Made by a program: the position numbers and the translations under genes. From an uncultured Atopobiaceae bacterium (lineage in GTDB: Bacteria > Actinomycetota > Coriobacteriia > Coriobacteriales > Atopobiaceae), in the NCBI GenBank assembly GCA_947599965.1, contig CANQFP010000009.1, positions 1-32,951 of the forward strand: a stretch of DNA of 32,951 bases, in the 5' to 3' direction. How positions within the stretch are numbered: position 1 is the stretch's first letter; each line of letters begins with the position of its first letter. Of the stretch, positions 26,060-32,613 are shown one piece after another. Below the pieces are notes generated by a model. It was not told the DNA's origin. It was given only the letters and a program-made list of their open reading frames with translations, and did no database searches.

Positions 26060-26786
26060 CGCCGCAGACGGGGCCGAGGTCGCCTTCCTCGCCGAGCGCC
26101 GCGCCTCCATCTTGGAGCGCGTGCGGCGGGCGTGCGAGCGCGTGGGCCGGGAAGTCTCCGAGATCGAGCTCGTCTGCGTGACCAAGGGCCATCCGGCCGC
26201 CGTCGTGGCGGCCGCGGCCGAGGCCGGCTGGGGCGTCTTCGCCGAGAACCGCGTGCCCGAGCTCGTGGGGAAGTGGGCGGAGCTCGCCGAGCTCGGCCTC
26301 ACGCCGCCCGTCGACATGATCGGCAATCTCCAGACGAACAAGTTGAAGGCGCTCGCCGGCAAGGCCCGTTGCGTGCAATCGGTCTCCTCGCTCCATGTGG
26401 CCGAGGCCCTCTCCGCGCGCTCCTTGGCCGCGGGCGTGCCCCAGCGCGCGCTTCTCGAGGTGAACGTCTCCGGCGAGGCGTCCAAGCAGGGCTTTTCCGA
26501 AGACGAGCTCATGGGGTGCGCCGAGGAGCTCGCGGCTTTGCCGGGCCTTGCCATCGAGGGGCTCATGACGATGGCGCCCGCAGGAGACGCCATGCGCGCC
26601 CGGGAGACCTTCCGAGCCGCCAGGGCGCTCGCGACGAGCCTCGAGCGGAACACCTCGCTCACGCTGCCCGTCCTCTCGGCCGGCATGAGCGACGATTTCG
26701 AGATCGCCATCGAGGAGGGCTCCACGATGGTGCGGATCGGGCGCGTCGCGCTCGATCGGGCCTACACGCCAACGGGCGCGCGCTAG
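26025..26786 (+). CDS. yggS: Pyridoxal phosphate homeostasis protein (YggS/YlmE, PLPBP family)
   Basis: PLP-binding protein of the alanine racemase-like fold that buffers PLP and affects amino-acid metabolism; up to 253 residues. Motifs are ELVCVTKGHPAAVV with the PLP lysine in VTKG, WGVFAENRVPEL, MIGNLQTNKLK, LLEVNVSGEASKQGF, GLMTMAP and LSAGMSDDFEIAIEEGSTMVRIG. Three in-frame ATGs (26025, 26034, 26043) sit in the phoU tail; 26025 is chosen because GAAGG at 26011-26015 is best spaced to it, but any could be used. It is the ylmE member of the ftsZ-divIVA series and is followed by a 66-bp gap. Confidence 0.9.
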   Translation: MTTMTTMTTRTSAADGAEVAFLAERRASILERVRRACERVGREVSEIELVCVTKGHPAAVVAAAAEAGWGVFAENRVPELVGKWAELAELGLTPPVDMIGNLQTNKLKALAGKARCVQSVSSLHVAEALSARSLAAGVPQRALLEVNVSGEASKQGFSEDELMGCAEELAALPGLAIEGLMTMAPAGDAMRARETFRAARALATSLERNTSLTLPVLSAGMSDDFEIAIEEGSTMVRIGRVALDRAYTPTGAR

Positions 26787-26788
26787 CG

Positions 26789-26829
26789 TACACTTTGCGC
26801 AGGCGGGCGCCGCTCGGCACGCGCCCGCC
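26789..26829 (+). promoter_or_regulatory. Candidate sepF promoter element and leader stem-loop
   Basis: TACACT at 26789-26794 is a plausible -10 with no good -35. Immediately downstream GGCGGGCGC (26802-26810) pairs perfectly with GCGCCCGCC (26821-26829) around a 10-nt loop. The SD-like GGGAAGGG follows at 26838-26845. No T-run follows the stem, so it is a leader structure more than a terminator. Confidence 0.4.
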
Positions 26830-26852
26830 GACACAGTGGGAAGGGTGAGACC

Positions 26853-27485
26853 ATGGGTTTCAGGGACACGATCGAGGGCCTCAAGGACCGCTTCATGCGC
26901 GGCGGCGATGACGAGTACTACGAGGACTACGAAGACGAGTACTTCGACGAGGACTTCGACGAGGAGGGCGATTTCGAACCCGTCCGCGAGAGTCCGCGGA
27001 CGCGCAACACCCCGCTCGCCGAGCACGTCGGTTCCGGTGTGCTCGGCAACTCGCAGCGCCCCGAGGCCCAGTCGGTCTCCGTGCGCACGCGCTCGGGCGA
27101 GCCGATCGACAGCTCCCCCTCGCCCTCCATCGGCGGCTACACCTCGCCCACGAGCTTCGCGGGCGACGTCTTCCGCGACGGCGCCAACGGCGCTCGCCCC
27201 GCCGTCCCGCTGCTCCCGCCCACGGTGATGAAGCCGGCCGCCTACGCCGACATCCAGCCCATCATCCGGCGCATCCGCACGAACCAGCCCGTGGTGCTCG
27301 ACCTTCGCCACACGCCGGTTCCCGAGGCCAAGCGCATCCTCGACTTCTGCTTCGGCTTGGCCCTCGGCATGGAGGGCGCCATGGAGGAGTTGGACGATCG
27401 CGTCTTCGTGCTGCTGCCCACCGAGGAGAGCCTCTCCGTCTCCGATCGCGAACGCCTCGTGCGCGACGGGATCATCCGTCCCTAG
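26853..27485 (+). CDS. sepF: Cell division protein SepF
   Basis: Membrane tether and Z-ring organiser that binds the FtsZ C-terminal peptide; 210 residues. An amphipathic N-terminal helix (MGFRDTIEGLKDRFM) for membrane binding is followed at once by an acidic aromatic stretch (19-42: 16 Asp/Glu, 4 Tyr, 3 Phe in 24). A long Pro/Ser-rich linker leads to the SepF core (about 128-208) with YADIQPIIRRIRTNQPVVLDL, AKRILDFCFGLALGMEG and VFVLLPTEE. The acidic stretch resembles in composition the tails of FtsI and FtsQ but is cytoplasmic. SepF presumably replaces the missing FtsA. Confidence 0.92.
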   Translation: MGFRDTIEGLKDRFMRGGDDEYYEDYEDEYFDEDFDEEGDFEPVRESPRTRNTPLAEHVGSGVLGNSQRPEAQSVSVRTRSGEPIDSSPSPSIGGYTSPTSFAGDVFRDGANGARPAVPLLPPTVMKPAAYADIQPIIRRIRTNQPVVLDLRHTPVPEAKRILDFCFGLALGMEGAMEELDDRVFVLLPTEESLSVSDRERLVRDGIIRP

Positions 27486-27493
27486 GGAGCGCG

Positions 27494-27510
27494 CCCGCGC
27501 CCCGCGCGGG
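27494..27510 (+). other. Perfect 7-bp GC stem-loop ahead of proC
   Basis: CCCGCGC (27494-27500), loop CCC, GCGCGGG (27504-27510), then a 22-nt stretch carrying the proC SD (AAGGAAG). It is in the same position relative to the gene as the hairpins before ftsL, murC and sepF. Confidence 0.45.
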
Positions 27511-27532
27511 TTGCTCTCGGTAAGGAAGAACC

Positions 27533-28342
27533 ATGCCTGAGAAGCCGGCCGTCGCCGTCATCGGCTGCGGGGCCATGGGCGGAGCCATCGCCCGCGGCCT
27601 CGTGGCGAAGGAGCGCGTGGAGCCCGCGGACCTCGTGCTCGTGGATGCCGACGCGAAGAAGGCAGCCGATCTCGCCGCCGAGCTCGGCGCGAGGAGCGTG
27701 GCCTCCGCCGATCTGGGGGGCGCCACCGCAGACGTCGTGCTCCTCGCGGTGAAGCCGCAGGTGCTCGCCGCCGTGTGCAAGGAGATCGCCCCCGTCTTCC
27801 GCGGCAGGCTCGTCATCTCCATCGCCGCCGGCGTGAACCTCGCGAGCCTCGCCAAGCTCGCTCCCGGTGCCGCGGGCATCGTGCGCGCCATGCCCAACCT
27901 CGCCCTCACGGCGGGAAGCGGCGCCACGGCGCTCGCCTCGCAGAGCGCCACAAGCGAGCAGCGCTCGCTCGCACGGGAACTCTTCGACGCCTTCGGGCCC
28001 GCCGAGTTCTTCACCGAGGGCCAGCTCGACGCCATGGGCGCCATCTCCGGCGCCGAACCCGCCTACGTCGCGCTCTTCGTGGACGCGCTCACGCGCGCCG
28101 CCATCGAGCAGGGGCTTCCCGCCGCGACCGCCCGCCGCTTCATCCTCTCCACGATGATCGGCACCGCGAAGATCCTCGAGGAGGGGGAGCACCCTCGCGC
28201 GTTCATGGAGGAGGTCATGTCACCCGGCGGCACGACCGTGCGCGCCGTGGCCGCCATGGACCCGGCCTTCACCAAGGCAACGCACGAGGGCGTCCGCGCC
28301 GCCGTCGCGCGCACGCGGGAGCTCGCCGAGGGAGGCGCCTAA
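27533..28342 (+). CDS. proC: Pyrroline-5-carboxylate reductase
   Basis: Last enzyme of proline synthesis, reducing P5C to proline with NAD(P)H; cytoplasmic, 269 residues. The Rossmann loop is VIGCGAMGGAIARGL. The middle has AVKPQVLAAV and IVRAMPNLAL, and the C-terminal signature is VMSPGGTTVRAVAAM. The ATG follows AAGGAAG at 27522-27528. proC next to sepF and yggT is also known in cyanobacteria and other lineages, so its placement in the division cluster is not unique. yggT begins directly after its TAA. Confidence 0.94.
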   Translation: MPEKPAVAVIGCGAMGGAIARGLVAKERVEPADLVLVDADAKKAADLAAELGARSVASADLGGATADVVLLAVKPQVLAAVCKEIAPVFRGRLVISIAAGVNLASLAKLAPGAAGIVRAMPNLALTAGSGATALASQSATSEQRSLARELFDAFGPAEFFTEGQLDAMGAISGAEPAYVALFVDALTRAAIEQGLPAATARRFILSTMIGTAKILEEGEHPRAFMEEVMSPGGTTVRAVAAMDPAFTKATHEGVRAAVARTRELAEGGA

Positions 28343-28621
28343 GTGCTCGCCGTCGCCCTGGCCAACGTCATCTCGGCGCTCTTCAACCTCTACGAGATCA
28401 TCATCATCGTCTGGTGCATCATGAGCTGGATTCCCCGGCGCCCGGGCTCGGTGCTCTTCGACGTGGGCGTGGTGCTCGATCGGCTCGTCACGCCCTACAT
28501 CAACGTCTTCAGGCGCGTGATCCCGCCGCTCGGTGGCATCGACTTCTCGCCCGTCGTGGCCGTGCTCGCGCTCTCCATCATCGAGATGGTCGCCATCCGC
28601 CTGATTTTCATTCTCTTCTAG
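28343..28621 (+). CDS. YggT family membrane protein (YlmG-like)
   Basis: Small integral membrane protein of the YggT/YlmG family; 92 residues with two hydrophobic segments: NVISALFNLYEIIIIVWCIMSW and, after the conserved RLVTPYINVFRRVIPPLGGIDFSP loop, VVAVLALSIIEMVAIRLIF. The precise function is unsettled; relatives affect osmotic tolerance or nucleoid and chloroplast division. The GTG at 28343 abuts the proC TAA, and GGAGG at 28331-28335 is 7 nt upstream. Its place between sepF and divIVA matches ylmG in Firmicutes and the mycobacterial cluster. Confidence 0.9.
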   Translation: MLAVALANVISALFNLYEIIIIVWCIMSWIPRRPGSVLFDVGVVLDRLVTPYINVFRRVIPPLGGIDFSPVVAVLALSIIEMVAIRLIFILF

Positions 28622-28667
28622 GGGTTGCGCCGGCGCGTCCATGGTGGTTTTTGCCCGAGCGTTGGGG

Positions 28668-28673
28668 CACAAT
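28668..28673 (+). promoter_or_regulatory. Candidate -10 (CACAAT) for divIVA
   Basis: CACAAT in TGGGGCACAATGCG lies 57 bp before the divIVA ATG, in the only sizeable gap (108 bp) after yggT. TGGTTT is at the right distance but is a poor -35. Confidence 0.3.
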
Positions 28674-28729
28674 GCGATTCCAATGGGGTACTCCCACGAG
28701 CAGCTTCAACACACCAGAAGGGATTTCGC

Positions 28730-29401
28730 ATGGCCATCACACCCCAAGACATCGAACAGCTCACGTTCTCGCCTTCCAAGCATGGCTACGACACCGAGGA
28801 AGTCGATCGGTTCTTGGAGCAGCTCTCCGTCGAGGTGGACGCCATGCTCCAGAAGATCGCCGACCTCAAGGGGCGCCTCACGGCCTCCGACCAGGCCCTC
28901 GATGCCGCTCGCGCCCAGGTGGCGCAGCTCCAGGGCGAGCTCTCCCAGAGCCAGCAGGTGATCCCGATCTCCTCCGTGGCCGCCTCAACGACCGGTGCCA
29001 CCGAGCAGCAGATCTCCGCGGCACTCATCGTCGCCCAGCAGGCCGCCGATCGCATCGTCTCCGACGCTCGCGAGAGCGCGGACAAGATCCGCACCGAGGC
29101 CGATCAGAAGGCCCGCGAGGTCATCCGCCAGGCGCTCGCCGAGAAGCAGAACGAACTCGACGAGATCGATCGCCTGAAGGCCTCCCGCGAGGAGTTCCGC
29201 AGCGAATACAAGAAGCTCCTCCAGCACTTCATGGACGACGCGGACACCACGTTCCCGGCGGCGACCTCCTTCCCGGCGCCCGCGACCTACGAGGTGCCCG
29301 CTCCGGCCGCTCCCGTCGCCCAGGAGGTGGACGTGAACGCCACCGTCTACGTCCCCGCGCCCGCGGCGGACGGCTTCTCCATGCTGGACGATCTGGACTA
29401 G
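28730..29401 (+). CDS. divIVA: Polar growth/division coiled-coil protein DivIVA
   Basis: Membrane-curvature-sensing coiled-coil scaffold (Wag31/DivIVA family); 223 residues. The N-terminal lipid-binding domain is ITPQDIEQLTFSPSKHGYD followed by TEEVDRFLEQLSVEVDAML, matching the family. Coiled coil continues to about 70, then a Ser/Thr/Gln-rich hinge, a second helical segment (about 90-165, AADRIVSDARESADKIRTEA), and a Pro/Ala-rich tail ending FSMLDDLD. The ATG at 28730 follows AGAAGGGA; an upstream in-frame opening at 28625 is not family-like. It closes the ftsZ-divIVA series and its stop overlaps the convergent gene on the other strand. Confidence 0.94.
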   Translation: MAITPQDIEQLTFSPSKHGYDTEEVDRFLEQLSVEVDAMLQKIADLKGRLTASDQALDAARAQVAQLQGELSQSQQVIPISSVAASTTGATEQQISAALIVAQQAADRIVSDARESADKIRTEADQKAREVIRQALAEKQNELDEIDRLKASREEFRSEYKKLLQHFMDDADTTFPAATSFPAPATYEVPAPAAPVAQEVDVNATVYVPAPAADGFSMLDDLD

Positions 29402-29462
29402 CTCCCCGCTCCTCCCAACCAGCCCGCCACGGCGCTTCCGGCGAACCCGGGGGCGCCGTTTT
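29398..29462 (+). terminator. divIVA terminator embedded in the opposing gene
   Basis: The divIVA stop TAG (29399-29401) and the opposing gene's stop share CTAG at 29398-29401. Then ACGGCGC (29429-29435) pairs perfectly with GCGCCGT (29453-29459) around a 17-nt GC-containing loop, followed by TTTT (29459-29462). It has a T-run only for the plus strand, so it should end the ftsZ-divIVA transcripts while lying within the last codons of the minus-strand gene. Confidence 0.6.
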
Positions 29463-30555
29463 GCGTGGCGTCCTCCCGGGAAACCGGGCGCGCGTGGGGC
29501 TTTCGCGCTCGTCCCTCGGCCTCCGCCTCGCCGTCTTCCATCGCCTCAGCCCACGCCCCCTCGCTCCAGCCGTCGTCCACGGAAGGGTCGAGCTCGACGA
29601 GCCCCTCGGCGATGCGCTTCGGCATGAAGTTCGCCCGCAGGTCGTAGCCGCGCTCGAGCTTTCCGCGGCCGGGGAGGGCGAGGGCGTCGTAGAAGCGCTT
29701 CCAGAGCGCCCGTACCGAGCGCTCGACCCCAGAGAGCTCGTGGGGGCGGGAGAGCTCAGCCACCTCATCCTCCGAAAGCGGGCCGCAGACGAGGCGCCCC
29801 TCGCTCAAGAGCACGGCAGTTCGGTGCTTCGGATCGGCCAGAAGGAAGCGCTCGCCCTCCATGCGACGCGCGAAGTGGCCCGCGACGAGGGGAAGCACGT
29901 TCGCCTTCGGCGTGTAGAGTGCGAAGAACGCGCCCGTGGAGAGCTCCGAGAAGCGCACGAACTGCCGCGCCTTCTCGCTCTCGTTCACGGCGAGCGTGTG
30001 GAAGGCCTCCGCCTGGGCGATCCTCGGGTCGCGCGCGGCCAGGGAGCGCACCTCCCGACCGTGATCGAAGCCGCCGACGAGAAACGCGTGGAGCGCCTCC
30101 GGCATGGCCTCGTCATCGGCGGCGGCGATGGTGTAGACGCGCCGCGCGCAGGCCGACGGGCAACCCCGCTGGCAGCGACCGCCCCGCACGCGCGGACACC
30201 CCTCGCGAAGCCGCGCGGCGAAACCCCGGTAGACGCGCCGGGCGAGGCCCTCGATGACGGGAACCTCGAGGAAGGCCTCGCCGAGCGCCGGCTGCGCGAA
30301 GCCGCTGCGCACGAAGCGCAGCGGAGCGTGCGGGCAATGGGCGAGGTAGGAGAGCCCGGTGGCCGTGAGCACGCCGTCTGCGCTCGGGGCGAGCGCCACG
30401 CAGACGGCGGGCGCCTCGCGCGCGAGCGCTCCGAGACGCTCCGTGAGCTTCTCGGAGAGCTCCTCCTCGGCCCGCTTGGCCGAAGCGAGCTCAGAAGAGC
30501 GTGAGTTGGCGAGGGTTCTCTCGCCGGGCGCGGTTATAGGCGCTGGACGCGGCAT
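29398..30555 (-). CDS. DUF4130/TIGR03915-type DNA metabolism protein
   Basis: Partner of the adjacent radical SAM protein; the family (DUF4130, related in fold to uracil-DNA glycosylases) is annotated as probable DNA metabolism or repair. It has 385 residues. The recognisable core is ESEKARQFVRFSELSTGAFFALYTPKANVLPLVAGHFARR, then FLLADPKHRTAVLL and WKRFYDALALPGR...RANFMPKRIAEGL. The N-terminal ~50 residues are charged and family-atypical. Unusual for what I remember of the family is a four-Cys segment, Cys120, 128, 132 and 136 (GCPRVRGGRCQRGCPSAC), which could bind metal. The ATG at 30555 has an SD-like AAGGTGG and overlaps the upstream gene by 65 bp. The C-terminal ~35 residues are low-complexity and overlie the divIVA terminator. 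Confidence 0.82.
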   Translation of the reverse strand: MPRPAPITAPGERTLANSRSSELASAKRAEEELSEKLTERLGALAREAPAVCVALAPSADGVLTATGLSYLAHCPHAPLRFVRSGFAQPALGEAFLEVPVIEGLARRVYRGFAARLREGCPRVRGGRCQRGCPSACARRVYTIAAADDEAMPEALHAFLVGGFDHGREVRSLAARDPRIAQAEAFHTLAVNESEKARQFVRFSELSTGAFFALYTPKANVLPLVAGHFARRMEGERFLLADPKHRTAVLLSEGRLVCGPLSEDEVAELSRPHELSGVERSVRALWKRFYDALALPGRGKLERGYDLRANFMPKRIAEGLVELDPSVDDGWSEGAWAEAMEDGEAEAEGRARKPHARPVSREDATQNGAPGFAGSAVAGWLGGAGS

Positions 30556-31873
30556 CGCTCACCACCTTCTCGCGAATGGCCTCCGGCGAGGCGATGAAGC
30601 GGGGGCTGCGCGCACCGGAGCAGGTGATGAAGAACCCCGCGCGCTTCAGGGATATGTGGAGACGATCGAGGTCGTCGAAGGTGAGGCGATGGGCCCGGCG
30701 CGCCCGGCAGATCTTTCTCACGGAGGTGGGCCCGAACCCGGGCACGCGCAGAAGCGTCTCCCTGCTCGCGGCGTTCACCTCCACGGGGAAGCGATCGGGC
30801 ACGGTGAGCGCCCAGGCGAGCTTCGGATCCACGTCGAGATCGAGGAACGGGGCGTCGCCCGCCACGAGCTCGGATGCCTCGAACCCGTAGAAGCGCATGA
30901 GCCAATCCGCTTGGTAGAGGCGATGCTCGCGGCGAAGGGGGACCGGCGTCTCGGGGTCGGGGAGGCGCGGATCGTCCGCGATGGGCATGTAGGCCGAGAA
31001 GAAGACGCGCTTCAGGCCGAAGCGCCGGTAGAGGCTCGTGGAAAGCGAGAGGATGTCGCGATCGCTCTCGGGCGTGGCGCCGATGATGAGCTGGGTGGAC
31101 TGCCCCGCGGGGCAAAACGCCTCGCCTCGCGGGCCCCCGCGCCTGGCACTACTTTTCCGCACGAGCCCCGAGGCGGGAAGCGCCGCCGTGCGTGCATCGG
31201 GTTTCACCGTCGAGTAGACGCTGCCCGCTCCTTCGGAGGTGCCGTGGGAGACGGCGCCCGTGCCGAGGAGGCGCCCGGAGTGCATGGAGGCGTGGATCTG
31301 CGCCATGGGGGCGAGCACGTCTTCCGCGTGCTTCTCCGGGCAGAGCCGCTCGAGCGATTCGGCGCTCGGGAGCTCGACGTTCACGGAGAGGCGATCGGCG
31401 AGGCGCCCCAGGCGGTCGACGAGCTCAGGGTCGGTGCCGGGGATCACCTTGGCGTGGACGTAGCCGCCGAAGCGATACGGCCCGCGGAGGAGCTCCAAGC
31501 ACGCGATCATGCGCTCGGAGGTGGCGTCGGCGCTGCCCAGCACGCCGGAGGAGAGGAAGAGCCCCTCGATGTAGTTGCGCTTATAGAAGTCGATGGTGAG
31601 CTGTGCGAGCTCCGCGGGCTCGAACGTCGCCCGCGGCACGGGGTTCGACACGCGGTTCACGCAGTAGGCGCAGTCGTGCGTGCAGGCGTTCGAGAGGAGC
31701 ACCTTCAAGAGCGTCACGCAGCGCCCGTCGGCCGTGAAGGAGTGGCAGCATCCGGCGTTCGAGGCGACGCCGATGGCACCCTTCTTCGGCCCGCGCTCCA
31801 CGCCGGAGGAGGTGCACGCGGCGTCGTATTTCGCCGCGTCGGCCAAGATCTCGAGCTTCGCGAGCGTATCCAT
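30491..31873 (-). CDS. Putative DNA modification/repair radical SAM protein (TIGR03916 type)
   Basis: Radical SAM enzyme of the family that travels with DUF4130 proteins; role in DNA modification or repair is predicted, not shown. It has 460 residues. Family N-terminus KLEILADAAKYDAACTSSG and GCCHSFTADGRCVTLLKVLLSN leads to the 4Fe-4S motif Cys64-x3-Cys68-x2-Cys71 (ACTHDCAYCVNR). The barrel continues with FYKRNYIEGLFLSSGV, then VNVELPSAESLERLCPEKH and FCPAGQSTQLIIGATPESD. A helix-hairpin-helix-like LLRVPGFGPTSVRKICRARR near residue 390 suggests DNA contact. The start is placed at ATG 31873 (MDTLAKL) because GGGGAGG lies just upstream; an ATG at 31891 precedes that SD. Two LexA-like boxes are upstream. 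Confidence 0.88.
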   Translation of the reverse strand: MDTLAKLEILADAAKYDAACTSSGVERGPKKGAIGVASNAGCCHSFTADGRCVTLLKVLLSNACTHDCAYCVNRVSNPVPRATFEPAELAQLTIDFYKRNYIEGLFLSSGVLGSADATSERMIACLELLRGPYRFGGYVHAKVIPGTDPELVDRLGRLADRLSVNVELPSAESLERLCPEKHAEDVLAPMAQIHASMHSGRLLGTGAVSHGTSEGAGSVYSTVKPDARTAALPASGLVRKSSARRGGPRGEAFCPAGQSTQLIIGATPESDRDILSLSTSLYRRFGLKRVFFSAYMPIADDPRLPDPETPVPLRREHRLYQADWLMRFYGFEASELVAGDAPFLDLDVDPKLAWALTVPDRFPVEVNAASRETLLRVPGFGPTSVRKICRARRAHRLTFDDLDRLHISLKRAGFFITCSGARSPRFIASPEAIREKVVSDAASSAYNRARRENPRQLTLF

Positions 31874-31893
31874 CGCACCTCCCCGCGCCATGC

Positions 31894-31907
31894 CGAACAG
31901 GTGTTTG
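31894..31907. promoter_or_regulatory. LexA-like box 1 (proximal)
   Basis: CGAAC-AGGT-GTTTG matches the Gram-positive/actinobacterial SOS consensus CGAAC-N4-GTTCG with one mismatch. It lies 21 bp upstream of the radical SAM ATG (31873), just downstream of the candidate -10, where LexA would block initiation. Confidence 0.6.
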
Positions 31908-31909
31908 GA

Positions 31910-31915
31910 ATACTA
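31910..31915 (-). promoter_or_regulatory. Candidate -10 (TAGTAT) of the radical SAM operon
   Basis: On the minus strand GTGTAGTATTCC carries TAGTAT, 36 bp before the start codon; no strong -35 is seen. A GGTGT-N10-ACACC dyad (31900-31919) spans it. Confidence 0.4.
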
Positions 31916-31944
31916 CACCGAACCCGTAACAGAAATGACGCACG

Positions 31945-31958
31945 CAAACGCGTGTTCG
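31945..31958. promoter_or_regulatory. LexA-like box 2 (distal)
   Basis: CAAAC-GCGT-GTTCG has one mismatch to CGAAC-N4-GTTCG and lies 51 bp (about five helical turns) upstream of box 1, on the same face of the DNA. A CGAAC half-site also occurs at 31919-31923 between them. Confidence 0.5.
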
Positions 31959-32025
31959 ATGAATGCACCCCCGACCCCGAAGGGTTTTCATCACGTTGCG
32001 GAGAGGCGCAGGACAAAAGCAAGAC

Positions 32026-32042
32026 AAAAGGACCGTCCCTTT
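32026..32042. repeat. GGACCGTCC palindrome with A/T arms (REP-like)
   Basis: AAAAGGACCGTCCCTTT is a near-perfect palindrome with one bulged C. From memory, GGGAC(C/G)GTCCC palindromes with AAAG/CTTT arms are frequent intergenic elements near REP-associated transposases in Gram-positive bacteria. No transposase is present here. Confidence 0.35.
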
Positions 32043-32080
32043 CGCCTTGCGAGGAAGATACATGGCGCGGAGGAACGCGA

Positions 32081-32119
32081 TGGCGAGTGCGCGCGGCGAG
32101 GAACCGCGCGCACTCGCCA
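32081..32119. other. Perfect 16-bp hairpin without a T-run
   Basis: Bases 32081-32096 are perfectly complementary to 32104-32119 around a 7-nt loop (CGAGGAA). On the minus strand it follows the RiPP-gene terminator; no T-run adjoins it on either strand. It may reinforce termination between the RiPP gene and the radical SAM gene, protect an RNA 3' end, or be a repeat element. Confidence 0.6.
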
Positions 32120-32121
32120 CG

Positions 32122-32154
32122 AAAAACGGGGCGCCCGCCGATGACGGACGCCCC
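32122..32154 (-). terminator. Intrinsic terminator of the Nif11-type gene
   Basis: Read on the minus strand, GGGGCGTCCG pairs with CGGGCGCCCC (10 bp with one G-U) around a 7-nt loop and is followed by GTTTTT. It begins 15 bp after the stop codon, so the precursor gene should form a monocistronic transcript. Confidence 0.78.
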
Positions 32155-32169
32155 GCATGAGGTTCAGTC

Positions 32170-32577
32170 CTAGAGGTCCCTGCCCGTGCCGCCGAGGCCC
32201 GTGCACGTGCCATCGCCGGCCTTCCCCTCGGTCTGCGGCGTTGAGAGGTCTTTGTGTTGGCCGTACCCAAAGCAGAAGCAGCCCTTCACCGCTCCGATGA
32301 AGATGCACCCGCAGGCGCCGCCGGCGACCGCCTCGAGCTCGGCTTCGGAGAGTTCGCCCTCGGCGGCGGTCTCAGCCTCGGCCGCGAGGATGTCCTCTGC
32401 GGTGAGGTCGAGGTCGTGGGCGGCCGCGAAGGCGGCGACGGCCTCGGCCATGGCGGTGCGGGCCTCCTCCTCGGAGATGCCCTCGACGTCGACGCCCTCC
32501 GTCACGGTGACGAGCTCCGCCTGGAGCGCGTCGTCTGCGGAGATGACCTCGTAGAACTTCTGGACTTTCTCGTTCAT
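32170..32577 (-). CDS. Nif11-type leader RiPP precursor peptide
   Basis: Predicted precursor of a ribosomally made, post-translationally modified peptide. It has 135 residues. The N-terminal 87 form a Nif11-like leader (MNEKVQKFYEVISADDALQ, then a Glu/Ala-rich helical body) ending in ELSEAELEAVAGG, a classic double-glycine cleavage site. The predicted core is 88-135 with five Cys: Cys89 and 91 (CGC), Cys100 and 102 (CFC) and Cys125, plus Ser/Thr at 112, 113, 116, 124, 126 and 131. The ATG at 32577 follows AAGGAAG; an upstream in-frame ATG at 32697 adds an Arg-rich segment without family likeness. No modification enzyme or peptidase-type exporter is in the window; they may lie beyond the right edge. 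Its product class cannot be told from the precursor alone. Confidence 0.82.
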   Translation of the reverse strand: MNEKVQKFYEVISADDALQAELVTVTEGVDVEGISEEEARTAMAEAVAAFAAAHDLDLTAEDILAAEAETAAEGELSEAELEAVAGGACGCIFIGAVKGCFCFGYGQHKDLSTPQTEGKAGDGTCTGLGGTGRDL

Positions 32578-32613
32578 TGGTCTTCCTTTCATTCGACCAT
32601 CGGTGCTGGAGTG

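Noticed and set aside
27775-30504. Very long plus-strand open frame over proC to the DUF4130 gene
   Set aside because: Arg/Ala-rich shadow of five well-supported genes on both strands.
30491-31873. The radical SAM protein as maturase of the nearby Nif11 peptide
   Set aside because: Its sequence matches the DUF4130-associated family, it lacks a SPASM-like Cys-rich tail, it is paired with DUF4130, and a strong terminator separates it from the precursor gene.
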